A stretch of 42,361 nucleotides of DNA from Deltaproteobacteria bacterium (GTDB taxonomy: Bacteria > Desulfobacterota > Desulfarculia > Adiutricales > Adiutricaceae), in NCBI GenBank assembly GCA_031276865.1, contig JAISMF010000095.1, positions 1 through 42,361 on the forward strand, written 5' to 3'. The notes below the pieces were generated by a model. It was not told the DNA's origin, ran no database searches, and worked only from the letters and a program-made list of their open reading frames with translations. Shown here one piece after another: positions 18,320 to 27,728 of this stretch. The position numbers were made by a program, and so were the translations under genes. The stretch's first letter is position 1, and the number at the start of each line of letters is the position of its first letter.

Positions 18320-18526
18320 AACCTAAGATTATGCATTTAGCGATTCCGACGTCACCATGAAACTGGCGGACACAGCTTAAGCCGCCGAACATAATTTTTG
18401 CGAGGATTGACAAAAAGACTTAAAAACTTAAAAATAATCCTCGAAATGGAACAAGCGTGACAACTTCACAAACGCTCCTATCCACTTTTAAAAATTAAAT
18501 TTTGGAACGGAAAACTCGTATGAAAT

Positions 18527-20188
18527 TCAGCTAAAAATAGCGCCCGTATTTGCGGAACTTACCAGTTTACGATAACGGGCTAAGTAGCTTCCTTCCGGCA
18601 CTGGTTTTTCAACAGGTTTAAATGAAGCGCGTCTCTTTTCTAAAACACTCTCTTCTACTTTCAATTCCAGCTTATGGTTGGGAATATCTATGGATATTAT
18701 GTCCCCATCCTGCACTAATCCTATTAATCCTCCGCTTGCCGCCTCTGGAGAAATATGACCTATGGACGCTCCCCTGGAAGCGCCTGAAAACCTGCCGTCT
18801 GTAATTAGAGCGACAGAACTATCCAGTCCCAGCCCGGCCAGAGTGGCGGTGGGAGTTAACATTTCCCGCATGCCTGGCCCTCCTTTGGGTCCCTCGTAGC
18901 GTATCACTAGCACGTCTCCTGGCTTAATCATTTTATCTAATAGAGCCTGCGTGCAATCCTCTTCTCTGTTAAAAACTCTGGCGGGACCCGAATGGACCAT
19001 CATTTCAGGCAATACCGCTCCCCTTTTCACAACAGCTCCGTCCTTTGCCAAATTTCCCCAAAGTATGGCCAAACCTCCATCTGGAGAATAGGCATGCTCT
19101 TTGTCTCTAATTGTCTCAGGATCCAAATTTTTGACATCCTTCAAATTTTCTTCGAGATTTTTTCCAGTAGCTGTTATACAGCTTGTCTTCAATAGATTTA
19201 ATTTCTGGAGCTCCTTTAAAACGGCGGAAACTCCCCCGGCCATATCCAGATCCGTCAAAGCCGAGTCGCCTGCCGGACTTAGTTTCACTAAATGCGGGGT
19301 GTTATTGCTTATTTCATTTATTAAATTCAAATCTAATTGAATGCCGGCTTCATGAGCGATAGCTAGCAGATGAAGCACAGTGTTGGAAGAACATCCAAGA
19401 GCCATATCTGCTGAAAGCGAGTTATGTAACGAATCGGATGTGACGATGTCTTTCGGCCTAATATTTTTTTCTAAAAGAAGCATTACACATCTGCCGGCTT
19501 CTTTAGCCAGTCTTATTCTAGCACTGTGCACCGCCGGTATAGTGCCGTTTCCTGGTAAACCTAGGCCTACAACTTCAGTCATACAGTTCATGGAATTAGC
19601 TGTAAACATCCCTGCGCATGACCCGCAACTGGGACAAGCCTTGTCTTCCACCTCAAGAAGTTCTTTTTCATCAATTTTTCCCGCCGCAAGAGCTCCTACC
19701 GCTTCAAATACGCTTGAAAGAGTCAACTTTTTCTGGCGTACAAAATTGGGCAGCATAGGTCCGCCGCTGACAAAAACAGAAGGAATGTTAAGCCTCAAAG
19801 CGGCCATTATCATACCAGGTACTATTTTATCGCAATTCGGAATAAAAACTAATGCGTCAAAAGGATGAGCCATGGCCATAATCTCCACTGAGTCGGCAAT
19901 GTGCTCCCTACTGGCTAAAGAATAACGCATTCCGTCATGGCCCATTGCGATGCCATCGCAAACGCCGATAGCTGGAAAGACGAGGGGAGTTCCTCCGTGA
20001 GACAGCACACCGTGTTTTACGGCTTCGGCGATTGTGTCAAGATGAATATGTCCTGGTATGATATCATTTTGCGAATTGACGATTCCCACGATTGGTCTCG
20101 CCAATTCCTCGTTAGTTAAACCTGCGGCTTTAAAAAGCGTGCGGTGAGGCAGCCTAGTCACGCCCGATTTCATTTGATCGCTTCTCAT
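18527..20188 (-). CDS. ilvD: Dihydroxy-acid dehydratase
   Basis: IlvD converts 2,3-dihydroxy-isovalerate and -methylvalerate to the 2-keto acids in valine, isoleucine and leucine synthesis. The 553 residues are the usual length. Seen are the N-terminal [16 protein letters not shown] block, [10 protein letters not shown] (Cys77), [10 protein letters not shown] (Cys119) and [19 protein letters not shown] (Cys185, 188, 191), which contain the iron-sulfur cluster ligands, plus the late [14 protein letters not shown] block. The start overlaps the end of the aminotransferase gene (ATGA), so the two are coupled. Pairing with an aminotransferase fits a branched-chain amino acid role for both. Confidence 0.97.
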   Translation of the reverse strand: MRSDQMKSGVTRLPHRTLFKAAGLTNEELARPIVGIVNSQNDIIPGHIHLDTIAEAVKHGVLSHGGTPLVFPAIGVCDGIAMGHDGMRYSLASREHIADSVEIMAMAHPFDALVFIPNCDKIVPGMIMAALRLNIPSVFVSGGPMLPNFVRQKKLTLSSVFEAVGALAAGKIDEKELLEVEDKACPSCGSCAGMFTANSMNCMTEVVGLGLPGNGTIPAVHSARIRLAKEAGRCVMLLLEKNIRPKDIVTSDSLHNSLSADMALGCSSNTVLHLLAIAHEAGIQLDLNLINEISNNTPHLVKLSPAGDSALTDLDMAGGVSAVLKELQKLNLLKTSCITATGKNLEENLKDVKNLDPETIRDKEHAYSPDGGLAILWGNLAKDGAVVKRGAVLPEMMVHSGPARVFNREEDCTQALLDKMIKPGDVLVIRYEGPKGGPGMREMLTPTATLAGLGLDSSVALITDGRFSGASRGASIGHISPEAASGGLIGLVQDGDIISIDIPNHKLELKVEESVLEKRRASFKPVEKPVPEGSYLARYRKLVSSANTGAIFS

Positions 20189-21402
20189 TGAGTCTCCTCT
20201 GAAAATAAATGTCTACTTTTTTCCAAAGCTCTGGAAAAACCATCTAAAGATTTTTCAATCATCTTTTTATCCAAACATAAGGATAAACGGAAATAACCTT
20301 TTCTTCCAAAACCTTCACCAGGAACAGCCAATATGTTTTCTTCACGAAGAAGAGATGTAAAAACAAGATCGTCCGGAATTGGACTTTTGGGAAACAAATA
20401 AAATGACCCTTCCGGTTCTTTCAGCTCGTAACCTCGTTTAATTAAAGCATCAGCAAGAAAAATCGACCTCTCTTCATAAATATTAAGATCAGCTTGATCA
20501 TGGAGCAATCTTTGCACCACCCTCTGGATTAGCGCCGGAGCGTTAACACTACCTAAAATCCTGTTTGACAAAGTAACAGCGGTGGATAAATCTTCCGCCT
20601 CTACCATTTTGGGGTTAATGGCAACATATCCCAGCCGCTCCCCAGGAATGGAAAGATCTTTGGAAAACGATGTAACGACTATTGTATTTGGATAGCTGGC
20701 GAAAACCGATGGGGCTTTTTTTCCTTTGAAGACGATTTTTTTGTATGGTTCATCAGAAATTAATACTATATCTCTTTTATATTTAAGGGAAGCCTGTGAT
20801 AAAACATCACCAATCGTATTAAGTTCTTCTTTGCTATACACAACGCCTGTCGGATTATTTGGTGAATTTATCAATAGTGCTTTTGTTTTCTTATTTATTG
20901 CAACATTAATACTTTCGGCACGTGGTCGAAAATCTTCATCTGCCTCAACTACCCTTACTACACCAGAATGGTTATCAACATAGTAAGAGTATTCCATAAA
21001 GTAGGGGGCGATAACTAAAACCTCATCACTAGGATCTAAGATGGATTTCAGCACGCAATTTAGACCTCCCGCGGCTCCTACGGTCATAATAACGTGATTA
21101 TTGTAAAAAAAGCTATTTAACTCATCCCAATTTATTTCAGTCAAATATTTAGCTACTTCATCCCTGACTTCCAGAATACCAGCATTGGGCATATAGCCAT
21201 GCACTCCAGGTTTGTCATCTCTAGCCACATCCATTAAGGCTTCCTTAAATGACGTAGACGGCTGGAGATCAGGGTTACCTAACGAGTAATCAAAAACTGC
21301 ATCTTTCCCATATTTTATCTTTAATTTTATACCCTCCTCAAACATCATTCTAACCAAAGAACCATTTTGGATAGCTGTTTTGATTTTATTGCTTATTATC
21401 AC
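20185..21402 (-). CDS. Class I/II PLP-dependent aminotransferase
   Basis: A 405-residue fold-type I aminotransferase. It has the substrate-binding [12 protein letters not shown] motif near residue 174, DEPYKKI with the PLP-contacting Asp/Tyr, [15 protein letters not shown] with the Schiff-base Lys near residue 235, and a C-terminal RLSLCLD with the carboxylate-binding Arg. The exact substrate cannot be read from the sequence (aspartate, alanine/valine or aromatic are all possible). The 4-base overlap with ilvD suggests transamination linked to branched-chain amino acids. It is likely the first gene of a two-gene operon, with its promoter in the AT-rich DNA beyond 21403. Confidence 0.9.
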   Translation of the reverse strand: MIISNKIKTAIQNGSLVRMMFEEGIKLKIKYGKDAVFDYSLGNPDLQPSTSFKEALMDVARDDKPGVHGYMPNAGILEVRDEVAKYLTEINWDELNSFFYNNHVIMTVGAAGGLNCVLKSILDPSDEVLVIAPYFMEYSYYVDNHSGVVRVVEADEDFRPRAESINVAINKKTKALLINSPNNPTGVVYSKEELNTIGDVLSQASLKYKRDIVLISDEPYKKIVFKGKKAPSVFASYPNTIVVTSFSKDLSIPGERLGYVAINPKMVEAEDLSTAVTLSNRILGSVNAPALIQRVVQRLLHDQADLNIYEERSIFLADALIKRGYELKEPEGSFYLFPKSPIPDDLVFTSLLREENILAVPGEGFGRKGYFRLSLCLDKKMIEKSLDGFSRALEKSRHLFSEETQ

Positions 21403-22204
21403 AATATGACCTCAATAGGAAGATAACGCAAAAATAGAATATTGTTATAGCTAGATATTTTTCATTCAACTATTAAGCAACTTTAATACGAATGCTAAAA
21501 GTCCAAGCTGTTTTTAAATTTAAAAATTATATACTTTATATCCATATAGTATTGATATTTAACCCGTATTTTGTATGTTGTCTCTAATAAATTTTCATAC
21601 CCAGATTTATCGCGCTTGCATCAAGTTTTAACTTCAAGAAAACTGTAGTTTGAGTCAACTCAAAAAATGTGTTTTATTATATCATTTCTTGACGTTTATT
21701 TAAAGTCAAATTTTTTACCGAAACTGCTTGCTAATTATTATTTCCTTCATTTGTCGATGAATAAAAATCAAAAATCCTTTTTTTATACTTACTTAAATTT
21801 TTAAAAATATATCTTCGAACATATCGATAATTTATTTTAGTCAAAAAAATGTTATTACAAAAGCATATACTATATCTATTTTTTTTCGTAGACAATTTTA
21901 AAATTTTATCTACGTTAAATTTCATGCCTTTCTTACTTTTATCTTACCTGTCATTATTTTATTTTTAAATTTCGTAAATTACTTCCTCCTTGATACTTAA
22001 TTTAATTTTTATTTACTTAATAAATATTTATTTTATTCTTCAATTTAAAATTCACTCTTCTTATCAATAAAATTAATCTATACTTTAATTTTTTCTTAAC
22101 AACATCCTTTTATAGCTTTAACTATCAATTCATTTATAGGGCGTACGCAAAAAGACCCCGTATATTTTAACGTATAGAAGTAACCTCAGCATCCACAAGC
22201 TGAT
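21403..22204. other. Very AT-rich intergenic region before the palindrome array
   Basis: About 800 bases rich in A and T runs. The 64-codon minus frame at 21731-21925 is Lys/Asn/Tyr-rich, as random AT-rich DNA would give, and has no clear ribosome site, so it was not called. I looked for DnaA-box clusters (TTATCCACA), because rsmG-parAB often lies near the chromosome origin, and found none. Confidence 0.5.
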
Positions 22205-25200
22205 TATGCCACGTGGCACATCCTCAATCTTCAAAACATAGTCACTTAGTTATAATAAATCTATGGTTTTAAAATGGTTAAGCCTTAACCTCGACTTCAG
22301 TTTCGAAAAGCAATAATGCGCCACATGGCACAACCTCATTCATCAAAACAAAGTCACTTAGTTATAATAAATCTATGGCCTTTTGAAGGTGAAGCCTTAA
22401 CCTCAGCCTCAGTCTCAGCTTCCAACAAAAGCTTCAATATGCCACGTGGCACACCCTCAATATTCAAAACAAATTCACTTAGTTAAATCAATTTATAGGT
22501 TTTGAAGATTAAGCATAAATCTCAACTTCGTCTTCCAAAATCTTTAATGTGCCACGTGGCACATCCCCAATGTTCTAAAACAAGGTCACTTAGTTATAAT
22601 AAATCTATGGCCTTTTGAAGGTTAAGCCTTAACCTCAACCTTAGTCTCAGCTTCCAACAAAAGCATCAATATGCCACGTGGCACATCCTCAATCTTCAAA
22701 ACAAATTCACTTAGTTAAATTAAATTTATAGCTGATTGAAGATAAAGCATGAATATCAACCTCGTCTTCCAAAATCTTTAATGTGCCACGTGGCACATCC
22801 CCAATCTTCTAAAACAAGGTCACTTAGTTAAATGTATGGTTATTTTAAGATTAAACATGTACCTCACTCGTTTTCAAAAAGCTATAATGTGCCACGGGGC
22901 ACATCCTCAATCTTCAAAACAAGGCATTTAGGTTAAAAATAAGCAATTTTTTTAGGATAGCTTTAGCCTCCAAAAGCTTTAATGTGCCACGTGGCACATC
23001 ATTATTCATCAAAACAAGGTCAATTAGTAAAAAAATAAGGCATTTTTTAAGGATAGCTTTAGCCTCCAAAAGCTGCAATATGCCACGTGGCACATCCTCA
23101 ATCTTCTAAATAAGGTAACTTAGTTAAAATATAAGGCATTTTTTTTAGGATAGCTTTAGCCCACAAAAGCTTCAATGTGCCACGTGGCACATAATCATTC
23201 TTCAAAACAAAGTCACTTAATTAAATTAAATCTATGGCCTTTTGAAGATTAAGCCTTAACCTAAGCTTTTAAAAGCTTCAATGTGCCACGTGGCACATCA
23301 TCAATCTTCAAAACAAAGTCACTTAGTTAAATTCAATCTATGGCCTTTTGAAGATTAAGCCTTAACCTAAGCTTTTAAAAGATTTAATGTGCCACGTGGC
23401 ACATCCTCATTATTCAAAACAAAGTAACTTAGTTAAAATTAATCTATGGCCTTTTGAAGGTTAAGCATTAACCTCATACTCAGCTTCCAAAAGCTTCAAT
23501 GTGCCACGTGGCACATCCTCATTATTCAAAACACAGTCACTTAGTTAAATTAAATCTATGGCCTTTTAAAGGTTAAACATTAACCTCATACTCAGCTTAC
23601 AAAAGCTTCAATGTGCCACGTGGCACATCCTCAATCTTCCATACATAGTCACTTAGCAATAACAAATTTACGGCTTTTGAAGGTTAAGCATTAACCTCAG
23701 CCTCAACTTTCAAAAACTTGAATGTGCCACGTGGCACATCGTCAATTTGCAAAACAAGCTCACTTAGTGATAATACAATTATGGTTTTTTGATGGTTAAT
23801 CATTAACCTCAGACTCAGACTCAGCTTCCAAAAACTATAAAGTGCATCGTGGTAAATCGTCAATCTTCAAAAAAAGATCACTTAGTTAAAATATAAGGTA
23901 TTTTTCGAAGGATAGCTTTAGCCTCCTAAAGCTTGAATGTGCCACGTGGCACATCCTCAATCTTCAAATCAAGATAACTTAGTTATAATAAATCTCTAGT
24001 TTTTTGAAGCTTAAGCCTTATCCTCAGCTTACAAAAGCTTGAATGTGCCACATGGCACATCCTCAATCTTCAAATCAAGATAACTTAGTTATAATAAATT
24101 TCTGGCTTTTTGAAGGTTAAACCTTATCCGCAGCTTCAAAAAGCTTAAATGTGCCACGTGGCACATCTTTAATCTTCAAATCAAGGTAACTTAGCTATAA
24201 TTAATTTCAGGTTATTTAAAGGCTAAGCCTTATCACTAACTTTCAAAATCTTAAATGTGCCACGTGGCACATCTTTAATCTTCAAATCAAGGTAACTTAG
24301 TTATACTAAATTTCAGGCATTTTGAAGATTAAACCTTATCCTCAGCTTCCAAAAGCTTAAATGTGCCACGTGGCACATCTTTAATCTTCAAATCAAGGTA
24401 ACTTAGTTATAATAAATTTCTGGTTATTTAAAGGCTAAGCCTTATCACTAACTTCCAAAAGCTTAAATGTGCCACGTGGCACATCTTTAATCTTCAAATC
24501 AATGTAACTTAGTTATAATAAATTTCAGGCTTTTAAAAGCTAAGCCTTATCCTTAGCTTCCAAAAGCTTTAATGTGCCACGTGGCACATCTTCAATATTC
24601 AAATCAAGGTAACTTAGCTATAATAAATTTCAGGCTTTTTAAAAACTAAGACTTATCCTTAGATTCCAAAAGCTTTAATGTGCCACGTGGCACATCCTCA
24701 ATATTCAAATCAAGGTAACTTAATTTTATATGATATTTGTTTGAGGGGTAATTTTTGAGGACTAAAAGCCCCTGAAAAAAAATATCATAAAATCGTTGGC
24801 GTAATAGGCTTAGGCCTTCCATGAACATTTAATGTAAAATGTTTTTTTTAAAGACGTGATTTTTAAGACGTTTTCTATGGCTCAAAATTCCAAAAATACA
24901 GGAAAAATTTCATAAGCTCGTTGACAGAAAGGGCTCATACCTTCCATAAGTGTTTTATATAAAGGTAAAGCCTTAACCTCTGCTTTCAAAATATTAAATA
25001 TGCTATACGGTAAATCCTTAATCTCAAATCAAAGTCACTTAGTAATAATAAATCTATGGCATTTTTTAAAGGTTAAGCCTTAGCCTTATCCTTCAAAAAT
25101 GTGAACGTGCCACGAGGTACATCCTCAATATTTAAATCTAATTTATACTTATAATAAATTTATAGCTTATTCTGAATACTGAAGCTGACCCTGATCTTCT

Positions 25201-25227
25201 AAAAGCTTAAATGTACCATATTGCGCA
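22205..25227. repeat. Array of parS-like 16-bp palindromes (candidate ParB-binding centromere array)
   Basis: The perfect palindrome TGTGCCACGTGGCACA recurs in a non-coding tandem array. Exact copies start at 22548, 22782, 22983, 23176, 23282, 23388, 23500, 23612, 23723, 23938, 24150, 24256, 24362, 24468, 24573 and 24679. TATGCC variants start at 22205, 22438, 22670 and 23079. Centre or half-site variants start at 22317, 22888 and 24044. Decayed copies start at 23841, 24999, 25106 and 25212. Spacing is 95-122 bp, most often 106. The spacers are also related to one another, so this is a tandem repeat of a ~106-bp unit and not a CRISPR. The 16-mer differs from canonical parS (TGTTTCACGTGAAACA) only at positions 4 and 5 and their mirror positions. 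parA starts about 2.2 kb downstream. ParB binding is inferred. Confidence 0.85.
24721..24998. repeat. Non-array segment interrupting the palindrome array
   Basis: The regular spacing breaks here, with a 320-bp jump between sites at 24679 and 24999. The segment contains two diverged direct copies about 125 bp apart (around 24771-24840 and 24899-24960), sharing patterns such as (T/C)ATAA(A/G)(A/C)TCGTTG and CCTTCCAT(G/A)A. The 60-codon minus frame at 24646-24828 overlaps an array site and was not called. Confidence 0.5.
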
Positions 25228-25353
25228 AATATTTTTTGGTGAAATAAAAATAGTAGACTTTTTTAGGAAAAAATTGTAAAATCCTACAAAAGTTATTAAA
25301 TTTTGATTATATTTTAAAGCTTAAGTATAAAAAAAATAACTTCAGGCTCTGAA

Positions 25354-25692
25354 ATGAGAGTTATAACACTAGACGAGCTTACTCCTGATGAAATTAATAA
25401 ATTAAGAGATTATATTGAAAAAATCGCAGTTTCCAGTTCTTTAGAAGATTTATACTGGTATTATTTACCATATGAAATTCTTTCTGAAAAACAAAAACAA
25501 CTTAACAGCGAAAAAGGCCCTTATAAAATATCTATTGAAATAGCTAGAAATTATATAAAATTTGAACTAGTGGTTAGAGCCGATATGATTCATAACGAAG
25601 GTGGAGGTATAGTTACTATAAATCAACTAATACATATTTATCAATTAATTGATAAAATGGCTGATGATTTAAATCTGACTACCTGTAAGTAA
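25354..25692 (+). CDS. Small hypothetical protein
   Basis: A 112-residue acidic, probably soluble protein of unrecognised family, starting MRVITLDELTPDEINKL. The composition looks like genuine coding: charged helix-like segments, DLYWYYLPYE, then IARNYIKFELVVRAD and a C-terminal helix. No signal peptide or TM is seen. The ribosome site is weak. It is the first gene after the palindrome array and lies 27 bases before the lipoprotein gene, so they may be co-transcribed towards parA. No function can be assigned. Confidence 0.6.
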   Translation: MRVITLDELTPDEINKLRDYIEKIAVSSSLEDLYWYYLPYEILSEKQKQLNSEKGPYKISIEIARNYIKFELVVRADMIHNEGGGIVTINQLIHIYQLIDKMADDLNLTTCK

Positions 25693-25719
25693 AATAATAT
25701 AGGGAGCTTTAAAATTTTG

Positions 25720-26214
25720 ATGCTTAAAATTACATTAAAATATTCTCATAATATAATTAAAGGAATTAAAAATATTAAAAAAAATATTTTAAATAAAATA
25801 TTTTTAATTATTATAATATGTCTAACACCAATATTTTTTATATCTTGCGGCGCTATTGGAGGTGGTGGAGATGATGATGAGCCGCAACAAGTTGAAATCC
25901 CTGATGATCCTATACAAAGAGCTGCTGTAAGCGGACTTATAACTAGTTATAAGGAAAGCACCATGTGGCAGATTCAAAACGTTGAGACTCTCGGTGTCAC
26001 ACCTATAGCTCCAACTGGAGAACTCCTTGAACTTCAGGATGCTAAAGAGGTTTATTGCGTCTGCTTACAATATGATGCGAGATATAAAGTCACTTGGTCA
26101 ACCGCCGAAGGCAGCCCGTGGGCTAAAACAGTTAGAAATATTTTAGTTATAAAAACCCAAGGAGATCAATTTTTAGCGGTAAAACCTATGAATATATGCA
26201 GCCCCTTCTGCTGA
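25720..26214 (+). CDS. Predicted small lipoprotein
   Basis: The ATG at 25720 is chosen over a TTG three bases upstream; AGGGAG lies at a suitable distance. A Lys/Asn-rich N-region is followed by a hydrophobic segment and the lipobox FFISCG (Cys43), so the protein should be exported and lipidated. After a Gly/Asp-rich linker (GGGGDDDEP) comes a ~115-residue domain containing YCVCLQYDARYKVTWST and ending NICSPFC, with four cysteines that could form disulfides. The family is not recognised. It converges with rsmG, with 7 bases between the ends. Confidence 0.7.
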   Translation: MLKITLKYSHNIIKGIKNIKKNILNKIFLIIIICLTPIFFISCGAIGGGGDDDEPQQVEIPDDPIQRAAVSGLITSYKESTMWQIQNVETLGVTPIAPTGELLELQDAKEVYCVCLQYDARYKVTWSTAEGSPWAKTVRNILVIKTQGDQFLAVKPMNICSPFC

Positions 26215-26221
26215 TGATAAT

Positions 26222-26890
26222 TTAGTATTTTTGAAAAAAAAGAAGAATTCTTTTAGCGTTATTTATTGGTAAAATGTACTCTATTTTTTTATCAAATTTC
26301 ATACGATATTTTTTTAAATACTTTTCCACTTCAATAAATTCTTCTAAATAATTTGGTCCTTTATAAGCAACAAGATAACCGGAACTTTTAATTAAATGGG
26401 AAACTGTTATAATAAGGGAAGACAACTTAGCCACGGCCCGCACCGTAATAACATCGAAAAGTCCAATTTCATCCGACAAGGAAACACAGTTTTTATCGAC
26501 AAATTTATTTAAAACTTTAATACGTCCTTCTCCGAATTTTTCCGCCATTTCATTTAAAAAAACACATTTTTTAGCCTTAGATTCTATTAAAGTCACACAC
26601 CAGCCGGGATTAGCGATTTTTAGAGGTATACCAGGCAGTCCTCCTCCCGATCCTAAATCCAAAAGTTTCAAATCATTTGGAAAATCAACCTGTAAAGGAG
26701 ATAAACTATCAACCAAGTGTGTGATAATTCCATCCTGAAAGTTATTCTGGCGGCTGATAAGATTTACTGATTTATTTTTTATTAATAAATATTCATAATA
26801 CAATAATATTTTTTCTAAAATATCATAATCAAGTTTGATATTTATTTGATTTAAACTGTTTAAAAAAAATGTTTTATCATCTATAGTCAT
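26222..26890 (-). CDS. rsmG: 16S rRNA m7G527 methyltransferase RsmG (GidB)
   Basis: RsmG methylates G527 of 16S rRNA using S-adenosylmethionine. The start is set at the internal Met (MTIDDKTFFLN), giving 222 residues, which is normal. The longer frame to 26971 would run into parA and adds an unrelated hydrophobic stretch. Seen are NLISRQNNFQDGIITHLVDSL, the SAM motif LLDLGSGGGLPGIPLKI, ITVRAVAKL and YKG. It is divergent from parA, with 45 bases between the starts. In many bacteria rsmG precedes parAB near the replication origin, which supports a genuine chromosomal par locus. Confidence 0.95.
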   Translation of the reverse strand: MTIDDKTFFLNSLNQINIKLDYDILEKILLYYEYLLIKNKSVNLISRQNNFQDGIITHLVDSLSPLQVDFPNDLKLLDLGSGGGLPGIPLKIANPGWCVTLIESKAKKCVFLNEMAEKFGEGRIKVLNKFVDKNCVSLSDEIGLFDVITVRAVAKLSSLIITVSHLIKSSGYLVAYKGPNYLEEFIEVEKYLKKYRMKFDKKIEYILPINNAKRILLFFQKY

Positions 26891-26935
26891 AATTATAAAA
26901 AGCGAAATTTTGATTAATAAATTTAAAGGAAAAAA

Positions 26936-27727
26936 ATGGCTCCCTACTGCGTTATAGCTATAATAAATCAAAAAGGAGGGGTAGGTAAAACTACAACCGC
27001 TATAAACCTGAGCGCTTGTCTCGGTTATTTTGGTTTCAAAACGCTTTTAATAGACGCTGATCCTCAATCAAACAGCACAATAGGAGTAGGAGTTCAACCG
27101 GAAGACTATAATTATACATTTTACAATTATTTACTTGGAAATTATAACTTATCTGACGTCGTTATAAAAACAAAATTCACAGGCCTTTATTTACTTCCAA
27201 CAAATGACGATCTATACGCCGCTGACATTGATTTATCTAAAATAGGGGATGACAACTATAACACTTTGGCATCAAAAATGGGTAATCAGATATCGGAATA
27301 TGATTTTATAGTTTTCGACTCGCCACCGCACCTTGGACCTCTGACTCTGAATATTATGAAAGCATCGGATACCCTTCTTGTGCCTTTAAAAGCCGATTTT
27401 CTCGCTTTGCAGGGAATAGCTATCCTGATGAAAACTCTTGATAGGATAAAAATAAACTTAAACGCTAAAATTAATCTTAAAGGCGTAGTTTTAACAATGT
27501 TTAATCAAAGTACTAATTTATGTAAAGAAGTTGAACAAAGTGTTAAAGAAGTTTTAGGGGACATTGTCTTTGACACTAAAATCAACCAAAATGTGACTTT
27601 AGCTGAAGCTCCGAGCTTTGGAAAGCCGGTTATTTATTATAATTTCAAATCCAGCGGCTCTGAAAATTACAGACTTTTAACGGCGGAATTTTTGAAAAGA
27701 ATGAAAATAGCGAAAAGAGATAGTTAA
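26936..27727 (+). CDS. parA: Chromosome-partitioning ATPase ParA (Soj)
   Basis: A 263-residue Walker-type ATPase that binds DNA non-specifically when ATP-bound and moves ParB-bound origins. It has the deviant Walker A KGGVGKTTTAINL with the signature Lys, LLIDADPQSNST (A'), FIVFDSPPHLGPLT (Walker B) and a late VTLAEAPSFGKPV block. There is no N-terminal HTH, as in chromosomal (type Ib-like or Soj) ParA. TAAAGGAAA precedes the ATG. One base separates its stop from the parB start, so the two form an operon. Confidence 0.96.
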   Translation: MAPYCVIAIINQKGGVGKTTTAINLSACLGYFGFKTLLIDADPQSNSTIGVGVQPEDYNYTFYNYLLGNYNLSDVVIKTKFTGLYLLPTNDDLYAADIDLSKIGDDNYNTLASKMGNQISEYDFIVFDSPPHLGPLTLNIMKASDTLLVPLKADFLALQGIAILMKTLDRIKINLNAKINLKGVVLTMFNQSTNLCKEVEQSVKEVLGDIVFDTKINQNVTLAEAPSFGKPVIYYNFKSSGSENYRLLTAEFLKRMKIAKRDS

Positions 27728-27728
27728 A

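Larger units (their letters stand above)
16718..18526. other. Gene-poor AT-rich region between tssE and ilvD
   Basis: About 1.8 kb with no convincing gene. It holds an inverted repeat (17082-17130), an extremely A/T-rich tract (17220-17285), a GC-rich island (17330-17515), and two 90-bp elements with terminal inverted repeats (17790-17879 and 18230-18319), each listed separately. No tRNA-like cloverleaf or clear riboswitch was recognised. It could hold decayed genes or an unrecognised non-coding RNA. Confidence 0.5.

Noticed and set aside
21731..21925. 64-codon minus-strand gene
   Set aside because: Composition is what AT-rich random sequence yields; no ribosome site or family resemblance.
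21403..22204. Chromosome origin (oriC)
   Set aside because: The rsmG-parAB context and AT-rich DNA invite the idea, but no DnaA-box cluster was found and no dnaA, rpmH or mnmG gene is in the window.
22205..24694. Series of transcription terminators or attenuators
   Set aside because: The palindromes have no loop (the centre is ACGT) and are not followed by T-runs, so they are better as protein-binding sites than as terminator hairpins.
22205..25227. CRISPR array
   Set aside because: The repeat is a short perfect palindrome, and the sequences between copies are related to one another and ~80-105 bp long. CRISPR spacers are unique and about 30-40 bp. No cas genes are nearby.
26891..26971. N-terminal extension of RsmG
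   Set aside because: It would overlap the parA start and adds a hydrophobic stretch not found in RsmG.
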